A stretch of DNA of 28,460 bases from Welwitschia mirabilis (GCA_051453625.1 JBOZIK010000001.1:225188323-225216782); one strand, 5' to 3'; positions 8,721-21,581 are shown, counted from the first letter of the stretch. Notes: generated from the sequence alone by a model not told the origin. A program made the numbers and translations.

Positions 8721-10571
8721 ATAAGCATAGCAAATGGAATAGTAAGAAGAATAATAATAAATAGGGAAATAAATTCATCATGATTCCTCTTCTATCCATT
8801 CTATTCCTCCTTACATCACTCCATATGTACCTCCAATAAGTCATCGAAATGGTGAAAAACATATTAAAAAATGATCCCATCCTCATCTTTCTTCTCATTT
8901 TTTCTACCTTATTCATCCACTTCTTCCTTATCTAATGAAACATTTTTGGAGCATGTGTCTTAAAAATACAAGACTTCAATTGGTAAACTATGGGAAATGA
9001 TGAATAAAATCTCATTAAATTAAAAAAGATAGACAAAAATCTAGAGTGCTTAATCTTTTGTAAAAGATAATTTAGATAAAAATTACATTTTAATGTGTTT
9101 TAGCGTAATGTTTTTAAGTGTTATGTAATGTTTTTCATGATAGTTTTGACCATTGCATTGTAGTTTTCCCTAAATACTTACATCAAAATCATTTTCCAGC
9201 CTTGTATGAAAAGTTATATAATGTAAAATTTTTAATGCTTTGACTTGTTATCAAAAACTTTATATTTAATTTTCTATCTTTGTAAATTTGAGGATAAAGT
9301 TTAATTATTATTAGGAGGTATGACATCCATTTTTATATAATTTTTCAATTTTAATGTCTTATTTTCTAAAAATTAATCATAAAATTTTCAAAAATGATAT
9401 TATTTCTATAATTGAACATTTTCACTTAGTCTTTTTTTTTTTTTCTTGTTGATCATTTCTTTATCAAATTTTTTCTAATAAACTAGTAAAGTCTACTTAG
9501 GAGGTGTGTTTCATGTAAAGATTAATATTCCAAGCAACATAGAAAGAAAAATTAAACTCATTATTGCTACCTTTGAGAGTACTTTACAAAAATTGAAGAC
9601 ATTCTAGCACAAAATGCCGGTGCTGCCATCGAGATCCACTGATGCCATTAGATTTCTAAGGCATAATGATTTAAAACTCATATTTTTGCATTATTTTGAG
9701 GAATTCATCACATTTCACTTATGGGCTAGATCATAAGCTAATCTAGAATAAACCTTCAACTTCAATGACATATGGTGGAAGAGTTAAATAACATGTCATA
9801 GTGACACGTAACAATAAAAAGGATGATTACAAGAAATACACACGATATAACATCCATTAATAGCATTATTAGTATTCATAGGATATGTCATCATCTTTAT
9901 TACATTAGAAGATAAAGAATTCTACTCCAAGGATAAATGTCAAAATTTGTAACTTTCTCCTTACGTACTCTTCCTAATGTAACTTCTTCTAAAACCATCC
10001 ATCTAATACTTTATGAAAAATATATCTAAACCTTCCCTTATTTGTAAAAGAGTCTTAAACCCCCATTGTAATGTATCTTTTGATTGGATAATAAGGGGGA
10101 AAGAGTTTAAGCACTAGGACATCATGGTGTGCTAATCATCTTTCTTAGGAGTAAATTATTTCAAGGCTAGTTAACTTTAACTCTCTTCTTTGATGTAATG
10201 TATATTTTACATTTTAGTATAAGAAAAGCTTTTCATTGTTTTTTTGGTAATGAATAATTGATTTAGTATTAGAAATCTTTAGGTGAGGCTAGTTCTTAAG
10301 TAGCTTTCATCCTTTTATTATTAATGCATATTAACTTAGTTTTAGAAATCTTTAGGTAAAGCTACTTCATTATCAAGTTCTATTAATACTGAGTAAGTTA
10401 TTTGATATTACTTCTATGATATTATAATCACTATTATTTGATGAATCTTGTACATAATTATTCATATTTTGCATGCTTATGAAGGGCTATGAAGGATCAG
10501 AGAGGCTGAATAACTCACCACCAATCATGTGATGGATGAGATTATGCTTCCACACACACGCCTTAATAACT
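8721..10571. other. Stretch without recognised genes
   Basis: AT-rich. A short plus-strand frame near 9500-9600 (GGVFHVKINIPSN..., IIATFESTLQKLK) reads for about 35 codons before a stop and then about 25 more (RSTDAIRFLRHNDLKL). It might be a very old coding relic, but I do not recognise it. Direct repeats lie at 10264-10367. A T-run of 14 lies near 9430. Confidence 0.4.
10264..10367. repeat. Direct repeat pair, about 31 bp
   Basis: 'tagtattagaaatctttagg' (from 10264) recurs as 'tagttttagaaatctttagg' (from 10337), each followed by a similar 'gctagtt/gctactt'. The offset is 73 bases. Confidence 0.7.
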
Positions 10572-10671
10572 NNNNNNNNNNNNNNNNNNNNNNNNNNNNN
10601 NNNNNNNNNNNNNNNNNNNNNNNNNNNNNNNNNNNNNNNNNNNNNNNNNNNNNNNNNNNNNNNNNNNNNNN
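10572..10671. other. Assembly gap, 100 N
   Basis: 100 N. The words 'gccttaataact' (ending at 10571) and 'gccttaataactt' (from 10676) occur on both sides, so the flanks may overlap. Confidence 0.95.
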
Positions 10672-13600
10672 ACAAGCCTTAATAACTTAATGATGTTTAA
10701 TTATGTTTTATAAATACAAGATTTCTTAGAGTGGAGGTGGAACTTTGGATAAATAGTAAGACATTTGGAGCAATTCCATTCCCTTATGTTATTAGATAAA
10801 GATCGACAAATTCTTAAACTTCTAGTTTTTGTTTTGTTTTTCTTTAAATTGTAAGTTGCATTAATTGTGTTTCTTTTATTAACATACTACATAAATATTC
10901 ATGTGAAATAATGATATTAGATCCTCACCTAGTTAAATCTAGTTCACTATACTTAATTGAACATTTTCCTTTAAAGTTATTCTTGATTTAATCTATAGAG
11001 TCACATGTTTATGAAATTTTAGTTTCTTTACATTTACTTAAGAAAAATATTTGGTATTACTATATGATAAGTTAGATATTAAGTATGTTCAAAACTAAGG
11101 GGGTTATCCTTTGTAAATATTTATTTAAAAATTAGTTGAAACTATTGAGATTTATTATTAGAAACATGTTCTTTCATCTCATATTACTAATGCCTCCTTC
11201 TCTTCTTTGTTCCTTGTGTCCATTCTTTAGAATAGTAAAATTTTTAAGATATGTTAATTTATCTCTCATGTACTTTAAAAGAAGAAGAGAAATACCAAAA
11301 ATATTCCTCATCTTATTATTATTAATAACATTATGAGATATGTAAAATGATAGTAAGCCTATTCATATTAAGGGATGGAATAAAAAGGTAATAGACTATA
11401 TCACTAATAGGCAAATTACACATGTATAGAAACATAATAAACTATTTTGGAATCCTAGAAAGTAATCTAGGACTTTAAGAGAATCATAGAAGGGAAGTTT
11501 AGAAGAAGAAGAGAGGCCATCCTAACTACCATCTTTCTGTAGATCCATGATACTAGAACTCATTTTCTCTAAGAGGAAAGATAGCTTATGGGGGCTGCAA
11601 CATCCACACAAAGAAACATATTTCAAAGGATTTAAAATAGAACGTAAAGAAAACATAAGGATTTAATGTAGAGTTTAATGAGCTTTAGAAGAGCCCCCCC
11701 TCAAAGATAGCCCTAAATTACTCATGTAAGGAGATCTTCTATGTGAAACGATTTTTTTTCTTCTCTTTTTCTCTCCATTCTATCTCTTCTTTTCTTTGTT
11801 TTGTATATATACCTAATGTTTTTATACTAAGTAATAGTCAAATATATTCTTTATTTATTAAGTATATGACTCTGTAGAAACAATGTTTAAATTGATTTGT
11901 GGGATTAAAAACTAGCACTATTTATCCAGAAATTTACTAAAAATCATGTGAAATATATAGAAATTAACACTTTTTATTTACTTATAACATTTTAAAATTT
12001 GAAAATTTTGAGGGAAAAAAGAGATAATTAATGAGGAATTTAAATGCTAACCTTGTAATACACATGATTCTAGCTAAGTTTGCTAATATGTCATCACTAA
12101 TCGTGGATTACTAGCTCAATGGTAAGCATGAATTTGATTATTAATATGGTACATGGATAAGATACAAGAAACTAGTAAATGTCTCATTGGAGGGCTATGT
12201 AATGTACTAGGGAACTAGTAAATGGATTATTGAGCAGTGTGTTCACATTAAATTTTATAATATGCACTTTTTAAATCTAGTAAATTGATATATTTTTAAG
12301 GTTATATGTATCACATTTGGAATTAGTTTATCACTAACCATGTTTACTCATTAGTTATCAAAATTGTTAATAAAAAGAATTGATTTGTATTATTTTTTTT
12401 TTATAGGAGAATCCAAGATAGACTAACTTCATTAGAATCCATTCATCTCTTAGATGTGCATCAATGAAATACATCTTCAGTTATTGATTAAACCTATAAT
12501 CTTAGCACATGACACATGCTACTATAGGGTGTAACAAGATGTTATAAAATAGTGAAGAAATAAAGGAATAAAAAAAGATTAATCCATTTAAAAAGAAAGG
12601 CATTTTAATTTTTCGTATTTTTAATGGATTAAGAATAAAATCAATAATGCAAATGATGAGGTGATATAAATGGAATGGAAATGAGCATGAAATGGAATGG
12701 CAACTTAACAAGTTAAATGTAATTAATCAGCTAATTTACTAACTTTTTATTACCTAAGTTAACCCTTATACTCTTTATTAAAATTAGATTTAATCTAGAA
12801 TAGTATAAGAGAGAGAGAACTTAATTTTATTACTAATTACCCTTAAAATAAATCCACTTAAAAACAACAATCTCTTAATGAAGGAAACAAGGTTTACCAT
12901 CAAGAAGAACTTCTTTCATAAGTGCGTGAATCCCTTGCTCAAAATCCTTTAATGTTACAAGCCACAATGATGAAAAAAAGATGGAGAAATGGAATGTTTA
13001 AGAGGGTATTTATAGGTTTGAATTAGTGTTTATAGTCACTAAATATTTGCAACTAAATAAAGGTGGTTATAATATAAATTAATAATAAATTACATGATTA
13101 TTCATTAGTTATAAATTATCATCCATCTAGGCTTCATTTAGATGAAATAGAAGGATAAGGTAATCATCCATATCTAATGGTTCATCAATGCAATACCACA
13201 TTATCCTCTTTAAATTTGGTTAAAAGGCCTTTATCTTCTGCCTTCATCACGATGACTATGGGGTAAATGAAGCTTTAAAATCCAGTACTTGAACCTTTAA
13301 TAACATTTATTTGGTTATAAAATTGAGTTCACAAACCTAATGCATTAATAATATCTCTAAGGAATCCCCATTAATCATGTCAGCTTAATTAACTACTATA
13401 AATATATTTTCTTAAGAGATCATATGTTGTCAAACCTTATCATTATATCATCAACTATTTGTTAAGTATCTACTAATAAAGTTAAAATTGATCATGCTTA
13501 GAAAAACATCTAGAAAGGATCAAAAGTGCTAGCAAAATTTGTGTAATTAATTTATCATGTATGTTTCTAGTCTAAATCAAAATAATTACCTAGTAGTTAC

Positions 13601-14410
13601 TATGTAGCTAAAAGATACTTTTTCTTAATATGATCATCTAGATGATTAGGTGGATGAAGGTTCCAAATGTTAGTTTTTAAAAGAGCTTCTTATTTTTTTA
13701 CTCCTTTAGATCATAACTCGATTGCATCTATATATGAAAGGCCTATAGATCCTTCTAAAATGTCTACTAAAAAAGAAAACCTTAGAGAGAATTATTTTTC
13801 CTACATTCTCTTCATACTACCCATTTTTCAAGGATGTAACAACAGAAGAAAAAATGATAAAATAAGTAAAAATCATACAAATAACATAAAATCAAAATTT
13901 CATAAATATGTACCTCATAAAAATCATGGTTTGAGTATGTTAGTGAGTGGTCTAATAATACAAAATGATAATGAAATATAAAAACTCATCACAAGGTTCA
14001 ATTATGGTGTGGTAAAATTTTGAAGTACACATTTAAGTCTTATGGCGATAACGGTAGTAATGGTTCCACTACTTAATCATAATCTCATCAATGGAGAAGT
14101 AAAAGATTACATGTTAATGGATGAATTTGATCATGTAAGCATTATAAGTTTGTACAAATTCTAAGAGGTTTAATATGATGCTGTGCTTTATCTACACCAC
14201 TCTCTACTAAATGATTATGTTATATCCTCTAGTGAAGTCATCCTCTACTTAAACCTAGTTATCTACTACTATAAAAAATCAACACATAGATTAATTTGAT
14301 TAAATCTATCACCCAGTCACTACTCTAATCCTTCTAATAAATTATTTATCTATTATAAAGTAATATTACTAGTTGTTACAACACCAATCTGAGAAGGAAA
14401 TCTATGGGCT
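10672..14410. other. Stretch without recognised genes
   Basis: AT-rich sequence with scattered short ORFs (11136-11336 plus; 12502-12711 minus; 13667-13981 plus, 104 codons, Lys/Asn-rich). None has a motif, signal or family resemblance I can defend. A purine-rich segment lies at 11455-11520 and a C7 run at 11694-11700. A 'gagggtatttatagg' TATA-like word on the plus strand at about 13001 could belong to an unrecognised element. Confidence 0.4.
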
Positions 14411-15236
14411 TGAGGCCGCTCAGGCTCACTAGGAATTTGGATGCCTATATCTAAAAACTATCTCATGATGATCACTAAATGTGTTTGAACTTGAATGTCT
14501 TATGGCTCTAGGATCTTGTATTTCTAAAAGATGGTTGATAGAAGGCATGGATATCCCACAGTATATAAAGATTCCATATTTATCATGCTCCTCAGATGCC
14601 TCCAAATAGGTAATCCAAAGTCCATATCTTCTTTCTTACATACGATAACTAGAATTTGGTGATGAAATATCATGAGGTAACTATTGTGAAAAGAAGAAAT
14701 TCTTTTGTAAAGTAATGCTCTATGAAGTACTCTATAGTACAATGATACAAAGGTAGCCATCACTCCATAGTAATCTCTTATTGGATCTTATAGTATATCT
14801 ACTTTAATACAATAAAACCTTTAGAATTATGTATGTACATGGATCTCTTTCCACTTAAACCTATAACCTATCACATGTGTCTTAGTAGAATATGTACATC
14901 ATGGCTATCCACTATTGCTTTGATATCCTCTAAAGCCTTACCCTATGCTCCATGGTGCATTTCCAGTTACATAAAGTTGTAGAAATCCTTGATCTCCTTA
15001 GTATGATAAGATCTATAATCATCCAAGACAATCTGATGTGAATCTTAGAGATGGCGTTATTTAATTCTGGCTTAACTCTTTGCACGAAATCATTAAAATT
15101 CCACTCTAATCTCATAGCAGCATGGAATACCACCTCTACATGTACTATGCAAAACACCTTTCTTTCTCTCTCACAATTAATCATTATAGGTTCTATTGCA
15201 ACATAAGACCTCTTGAAGAAGGACTTGGAATCACAC
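14411..15236 (-). pseudogene. Possible third relic of the plant transposon protein family
   Basis: The minus strand has an open run 14763-14524 with YRVLHRALLYKR, then HHQILVIVCKKEDMDFGLPIWRHL and a GYPCLLSTIF end. The order 'R-x-L-H', a region around 'D-x-G-x-x-I', and 'G-Y-P-C-L-I/L-S/T' resembles the C-terminal half of Transposase_32-type proteins. A second open run 15238-14930 lies upstream in the same orientation (MRLEWNFNDFVQRVKPEL). It is joined only through stops and frame changes, and I do not recognise its motifs. Downstream of the first run a short tail reads SEPERPQAHRFPSQ. Recognition rests on motif order only. Confidence 0.35.
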
Positions 15237-15395
15237 ACTATCTAGTAGTCTAAGAAGGTGCACATGACCTAGTCAAGAACACATGTAAACTTGTATACAA
15301 AAACCATATATCATTAAGTAAAGCATGTGTAAAATAACTAAAAAACAAGCCATTAGATTTTAAAAATATGGTATTAAAGTTTTATTTTTTTAATA

Positions 15396-15510
15396 AAGTA
15401 AATGTTTTACTAAGAATTTATTTCCAAAGCAAAGATACATTTTTAGCCCCTTTTTTTATAAGTAAATTTTTTGCTAAGGATTCATTTCCAAAGCAAAGAT
15501 ACATTTTTAA
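15396..15510. repeat. Tandem direct repeat, 51 bp units at 64-bp offset
   Basis: 15396-15446 and 15460-15510 share 'aagtaaat-ttt-ctaagaattcatttccaaagcaaagatacattttta' with few differences. The core 'atttccaaagcaaagataca' is identical in both. Confidence 0.8.
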
Positions 15511-16824
15511 TGTCAACTAAATTAGTTCATCTCAAATTAGCATGAAAGAAAGCATAAATTATGCATTCATACTAAAAAACATGAAAAATATGTGAAAAAT
15601 AATGCACATGTATTCATTTAGAAAAATTAAGGTCTTATTTCAAAAATTTAAGATGACAAAAAGATCTAGTATGAAAATCTAAGAATTTTAGATATAAGTT
15701 TGCATAATTTAGCTGTGAAGTAGTAAATAATGAAATAATTTTATGAAAAACCCTAATTTACAAGGAATGTAGGCTAAAAATACTAATTTCTCATAAAATA
15801 TATAGTGAAATCATAGACTATTTGGTTTAAAATTAATTTATCAATAAAATGATATTAGATCTCAACAATGATACCTCAAATCATCCTAAAATACAAGAAA
15901 TGAGAAAAAATAAAATAGAAAAGGAAAGAATACCCAATTTCTAAGAAAATATCTAAAACTTCATTCAAATTCAAATAAATGTATGTGAGATTGATGTCAG
16001 ATCATAAGAGGACAAAGGTAGGACTATAGGGGAGCAAGGCTTAGAGCTTAAGTGAAAGAAAAAAATATGAAAGATGAATAAAAAATTAAAAAAAAAAGAA
16101 ATTTTATGAATGCTATATATTATAGTCATCAATCAGGCTACATTTAGATGCAGTCCCTAAGATGAACATGCTTCATCCTTCACCTACTTCATATAGACAA
16201 GTCAAGTGGAGGAGCTTCTTAAACTCTAAAAATGGAGTAATAGATGTTTAAGATGATAGAAATTTATATAGTAGGAATAAAATATTCCTAATAATTTTCC
16301 AGATGCTTAAATAAAGGAGAAGAGTAGCTTGGATAACTAAAAAGTGGATCAATTATAGTAGCACATAATTTGAGATCCATGGAAGAAGCATACTTAAGAC
16401 ATTTTAAGAGTAGCTAAAAGAATCCAAAGATGCATTAAAGATAAGAGGTCAGCTAAAAAGATTAAACTAAGCATATTTAAGAAGAATAAAACATAAAATA
16501 AAATAAAAACATGTTAAACTAGTTGTTACACTTTAGGTGAGGTGGAAAATGAGATGAATGTGAGATTAATAATCAATGGTGAAAACAAGAATATGGTCAA
16601 TCAAAGGCCTATAATATGAATTAAGTGCAAAAAATAATAGGTTATAACAATAATGGTATCATCCTTATAAGGAATAAGAGTAAGTGCAAAAATGACTAAT
16701 TAAAAATATTATGAAAAAATTAAGTGAAAATGAAAAAAATGAACATGTAGAAGATTGATTGTTATGCCCTAAATATTATCCTAATAAGATCTATTAGTGT
16801 ATGTTATAAAATCACTTGATGTTA

Positions 16825-16857
16825 TGAATGCATGGTTAAATGATAAATAACATAGAG
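16825..16857. repeat. Gap-flank direct repeat, left copy
   Basis: 33 bases starting 'tgaatgcatggttaaatg' match 17526-17558 with one mismatch (catgg against cattg). They sit at the two ends of the 668-base N run. Confidence 0.85.
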
Positions 16858-17525
16858 NNNNNNNNNNNNNNNNNNNNNNNNNNNNNNNNNNNNNNNNNNN
16901 NNNNNNNNNNNNNNNNNNNNNNNNNNNNNNNNNNNNNNNNNNNNNNNNNNNNNNNNNNNNNNNNNNNNNNNNNNNNNNNNNNNNNNNNNNNNNNNNNNNN
17001 NNNNNNNNNNNNNNNNNNNNNNNNNNNNNNNNNNNNNNNNNNNNNNNNNNNNNNNNNNNNNNNNNNNNNNNNNNNNNNNNNNNNNNNNNNNNNNNNNNNN
17101 NNNNNNNNNNNNNNNNNNNNNNNNNNNNNNNNNNNNNNNNNNNNNNNNNNNNNNNNNNNNNNNNNNNNNNNNNNNNNNNNNNNNNNNNNNNNNNNNNNNN
17201 NNNNNNNNNNNNNNNNNNNNNNNNNNNNNNNNNNNNNNNNNNNNNNNNNNNNNNNNNNNNNNNNNNNNNNNNNNNNNNNNNNNNNNNNNNNNNNNNNNNN
17301 NNNNNNNNNNNNNNNNNNNNNNNNNNNNNNNNNNNNNNNNNNNNNNNNNNNNNNNNNNNNNNNNNNNNNNNNNNNNNNNNNNNNNNNNNNNNNNNNNNNN
17401 NNNNNNNNNNNNNNNNNNNNNNNNNNNNNNNNNNNNNNNNNNNNNNNNNNNNNNNNNNNNNNNNNNNNNNNNNNNNNNNNNNNNNNNNNNNNNNNNNNNN
17501 NNNNNNNNNNNNNNNNNNNNNNNNN
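16858..17525. other. Assembly gap, 668 N
   Basis: The largest gap in the window, flanked by near-identical 33-base ends. Confidence 0.95.
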
Positions 17526-17558
17526 TGAATGCATTGTTAAATGATAAATAACATAGAG
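17526..17558. repeat. Gap-flank direct repeat, right copy
   Basis: Partner of 16825-16857. Confidence 0.85.
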
Positions 17559-18269
17559 TATTATGCAATAAAGTGGTAATGGTAACATCTAATGATTATC
17601 TTATCAAGCATCAATGTAATGTAAGGATAATAATGCAATATGATCATTACCTATGATAGCAAATTATACCTTATTAGTTCACCATTCAGTAATTAATGTG
17701 TTTTATGTGTTCATAAAGTCATGACCCTAGAGTTATCAAAAATCAAACTAGTGAGGTATTGAAAAATACTATTCATAATGATGAGGGAGTGCAACTGTCC
17801 CTAAAGAGTAAGAACCTATAGGCTAAAGCTATATCATGGAAAACTAACCCTCTAGTAAAGTTCTTAAACTTATCATATCATACTACAAAAGGTCCTTTTA
17901 GGAAAAATTACCCTAGTGCACTTATGATAAGATAACATAAAATTAAAGGCATTCAATGCATCAAATTTTCTTCTTAACTTTGAAATTTTTTTTATGTTTC
18001 CAAATTTTTATTTGAAACATTGATTAATCATTAGAATGATTACTAACAAAGTACATAGCTAAATAAAAGCATATGTTTTAATATAGTTAATGCTATAATA
18101 AGATAATTTTAATATAAAGTTTATAGACATGTAAATGTCTTAATATTAGCTAAAATCCAATCTTTCCACCAAGAATATCCAAAATAGAATTACTTGCATG
18201 AAAACTCAAAGGGAATTAAGCATAAAACAAAGTAAAGATATGATCAAGTAGTAAAATAAATCAATTAAG
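17559..18269. other. Stretch downstream (minus sense) of the gypsy pol relic
   Basis: No coding signal seen. By position it would be the 3' untranslated part and perhaps the 3' LTR of the minus-strand gypsy relic at 18270-19560, but no LTR boundary or polypurine tract was identified. Confidence 0.35.
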
Positions 18270-19560
18270 GAATTTGGCTAAGAAGTCATTCAGATGATGA
18301 TGAAGGGAAGACTCTTCTCTTGGTTAAGAAAATCTTTCAAGTTAATTGTTTCTACCATATTCATGATGTAATGATAATCATCAAGTGATTGATAACATTT
18401 TAACCATTATTCATTAACCTTTAATTTTTCATTAGATTTTAATTTAAAAACCTCAATAGAGCTACTAGGACGTACTTTGTCTATAAGATACAAATTTAAT
18501 GATTTAGAAGTTAACATATTATAAATAAAATGCAATTAGTATTATACAATAATACTAATTAACTTGATTCAAAAATACTTATATAAAGTTTTTTATCATG
18601 GATAGCTCTGGCTTGGGATTTATGAATGAGTTATTTATGGATATCATAACTACATTTTTCATTAAGATATTGCAATTATACTAGTCAACATTGAAGATTC
18701 TCATCAAAAGCAATGATATTATGTTAATAATAGTTTTATAAGAGTTGTAGCACACATCAACTAAAAGAATATAATTTTTACCATACATAGCTTCATAGAG
18801 AAACCAAGAGAATTATCCCAAGATGTATAATAATCCCAAAAAATGTCATTGAGTTTAAGAGACCATGACTTTTTATTGTTAACACATGTTTTTGAAGCAT
18901 TTTTTTGATTTATCTATTAGAATTCTTGGCTTAAGAATTAGTTTTATGATGGTAGGAATTGATACCCCTATGCTCTGTTCCTACTAAAAGAATAAGTTTA
19001 AAATTTTGTTTATGAAATAAGTACCTTAATCATTTGTCAAAATCCTTAAAAGTTAAAATTTTAAAAGATATTGGGGAAAAAATATTACATTTCATTTTGG
19101 CATCACTAGGAATAGTAAGAATCTCCTTAACCTATTTGGTCACATAATCAATAGCCAAAAGAATATAACTTGTACTAGAATAAGATGGTTTTAAAAGAAA
19201 TATAAAGCTAGTAATCTAATAATCAAAAGATTCACATTTCAAAATAGATTGTAAATGCATGTCTTGGAATCTAAATAAGATTTAAAAGAATTTAAAAACA
19301 TCAAATCTTCTAGACAATTTAAAAGAATCCCAAAAAAGAGTTGGCCAATAGAATCTAGCATGTAAAATTTCCATGGTTATCTTTTATCTAATAAAGTCAC
19401 CTCCATAAACTTTACCATGATAAAGGGTTAAGATGTCTTATTATTTTCATTTAGTAAGATACTTACATATGCTTTAATCTTTACAATGATAATACAAGTG
19501 TGGTTCATTCCATTCATAAATCCCTAATCGATGGAGAAATATTTACATTGATTTCTTATC
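18270..19560 (-). pseudogene. Ty3/gypsy pol 3' part: H2C2/integrase and C-terminal region (broken), Tat/Athila-like
   Basis: Minus-strand words in order are: YEWNEPHLYYHCKD near 19520; GGDFIR then EILHARFYWPTLFWDSF (FYWPTLF at 19353-19333), the classic linker of plant gypsy integrase; MHLQSILKCE; SYILLAIDYVTK (IDYVTK near 19150); then FKDFDK; YHHKTNS-stop-AKNSNR (usual 'YHPQTSGQ'); KSWSLKLNDIFWDYYTSWDNSLG and LCMVK (usual 'VYGK'). Further on come HDKKLYISIFES, LVLLYNTN (usual 'LVLLYNSR') and KLKVNE-stop-WLKCY (usual 'KVNGQRLK'). The spacing and 'Y-I-L-x-A-x-D-Y' style fit the Tat/Athila branch. It has many stops and frameshifts. Reverse transcriptase would lie beyond 19560 but was not recognised there. 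Confidence 0.75.
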
Positions 19561-20699
19561 CAATGTTGAGGGGTTGTCATAGTAACTAAGTAATTATCAC
19601 TTCCCAATTTTTTTGGTTATAAAACTTATCCTGAGAATTATTTAAATATTTTTATAAAGAAAATTAAATAGTATAGTCTAAATTAATGTCTTGTAACTAA
19701 AGGATTTATTTTAAATAACTAAATATTAGAGGTAATGAAAATCATATCTTGATGTTATTCTTTGGACATTATTACTAAATATACTATCATGATTAGTTGT
19801 CTAAAAATAATTGTAATTAAATTCCTTGTTATGGCAAAAATAGTGGCATGCTCTTGAAATTCTTGCATTTCTTTCATGACTTATGGAGATATCAATAATG
19901 ATTATTTTGAAATTTTTAAAGATTATATATTGTGACTAGCTTGTCTTCTTTTTGCTTATGTTGAAAAATGCCAAAGAACTTAATTCTTGTAACTTATATA
20001 CACATCTTTTTCATGATTATTATTTGGTAAAATAAGTAGTTACTATTATGATGAAATATTATATACACCTAGTCGTCAAGCAAAGTAATGATTAAGAGTT
20101 ATGGAATCTTTACCATCTTATAGTATCTCTTCATATTCTCACGTCTCTTCATATCCCTACACCCTCTTTCTATGTATAAGGATTTTTTCCCCTTTATTTA
20201 TATATTTTTGAGAAATCCTATGTTATCAGATATCAGTGATTCCATAAATTGGAGCTTGAAAATCATTGAAGTCTTATAATCCTTAAATGCCTTGAAGTCT
20301 TCAAAAGTTCACAAGTATTACATCCAATTTAAGATATGTTCTTGTTTTATTTTTTAAATATTGTATGAACTTGTTTAATTCTTTCATGTTTGTGTCGTTC
20401 TATTTTACTCTTAAATCTTATATGCATCTTTATGCAGTTTGTTACTTAAATCTCTATTTTATTCATCATTCTTTCATTTATTTTAAGATTTAATTAGGAG
20501 TTTGACTTACTATTTTCTTAATAAAATTATAAAATTTTTGAGTAATACTAGTCATGAGTACTGGTTTTTATTAACTACTTAATAAAAAGGTGATTGTAAT
20601 CCAAAGTTTACTCTTATTGAGAATTTATGTTTTGGTGATGTATCTTATTCTTATAATCTCTTATGATATCTTGAATCATATATCTTATGAAAATGAGAA
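19561..20699. other. Stretch without recognised genes
   Basis: AT-rich, with no frame resembling reverse transcriptase although the neighbouring integrase relic would predict one here. Either that part is deleted or it has decayed beyond reading. A pyrimidine-rich patch lies at 20120-20200. Confidence 0.4.
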
Positions 20700-20905
20700 T
20701 TTCACAGATTACTGAATAAGGCAGTGAAATGTGAGAATCCACAGATTTCCAAATGAGGCACTGAGATTAATAAAATCACAAATCACTAAATGAGGTAATA
20801 GGCCCATAGATCACTAAATGAAACAATCAAGTATGAGAATATGAGAAATTCACAGATCATTGAATGAGATAATGGATCCCACAGATCACCGAATAAGGCA
20901 TTGGA
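20700..20905. repeat. Degenerate minisatellite, core 'cacagatcactgaatgaggcaatg'
   Basis: Six variants of a roughly 24-base core, with spacers of variable length, occur near 20702, 20740, 20777, 20803, 20850 and 20878. Examples are 'cacagattactgaataaggc', 'cacaaatcactaaatgaggt' and 'cacagatcaccgaataaggc'. It may be a subrepeat of an LTR or leader of an unrecognised gypsy element. Confidence 0.8.
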
Positions 20906-21441
20906 AAAAAAAAAGAAAAATATATACAAAAAATTTATAAAAAAACTGGTTATTCTCATTTCACTTCCATAAGACCATCACTTGGAAATATTAATTTTTG
21001 GCTTATCTATCTTAAGAATTAGAATTCTTTAATCTATATCTTATCATGCCTGGGCCATACTACAAATTGTAAAATTTTCACAGTTATCACTCCATATTAT
21101 TGTGTTAATAGATGGAAAAACTGGAGCTTATTCAAGATAAATTAATTGTTGAGGAGGTCATAATGGAGTGAATATTATTCTTTTTAGTTTATATTATGAA
21201 ATTATATTAGAGTGATAAACTTGTAATCTTGTTATAAATCTTGAATATCTTTATTGTAATTATTTTGTAATCTTGAAAATACCTTGAAACTTCAATCATG
21301 TATATTATAAGATATATCTTCTTGAAATTACAATAGAAAATGTGATAATTTGTCCTTTTAAAATTCTTTTGTTAAACTTTTATATTCTAATTATAGAATT
21401 TTAAATATAACTTATTAGATAAATAGATGTAATATAAATAG

Positions 21442-21459
21442 AATATATATATATATATT
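21442..21459. repeat. (AT)n microsatellite
   Basis: Nearly pure AT dinucleotide tract of about nine repeats. Confidence 0.85.
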
Positions 21460-21571
21460 AATTCATTGGTTTTATAGAATGATAAGATATTTCATGCTCC
21501 TAATATAATTATTATGGGGTTGTGTTAGGAAAAAATTTTATATTAGTCCCTATCTCATCATTTTCTTGTAG

Positions 21572-21581
21572 NNNNNNNNNN
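21572..21581. other. Assembly gap, 10 N
   Basis: Short N run with 'tgtag' on both sides, suggesting an unresolved small overlap. Confidence 0.9.

Larger units (their letters stand above)
15237..16857. other. Stretch without recognised genes
   Basis: Very AT-rich, with long A-rich tracts, and no gene seen. It includes the 51-base direct repeat pair at 15396-15510. Near 16762 'tgttatgccctaaat' could be an LTR-like TG start, but no partner was found. Confidence 0.4.

Noticed and set aside
12105-12140. Possible tRNA gene ('ggattactagctcaatggtaagc' looks like a tRNA start with an A box)
   Set aside because: No B box or acceptor-stem partner appears in the next 80 bases, so a tRNA or SINE call cannot be supported.
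13667-13981. 104-codon plus-strand open frame as a gene
   Set aside because: Lys/Asn/Ile-rich composition typical of AT-rich non-coding DNA, no motif, no supporting context.
10672-14410. MULE or CACTA transposon with terminal inverted repeats
   Set aside because: I looked for CACTA ends and long inverted termini but found no convincing pair by eye.
16822-17588. Long open frames of about 240-250 codons
   Set aside because: They consist almost wholly of N; only a few residues at each end are real. The same holds for the frames across 2190-2667 and 4625-4902.
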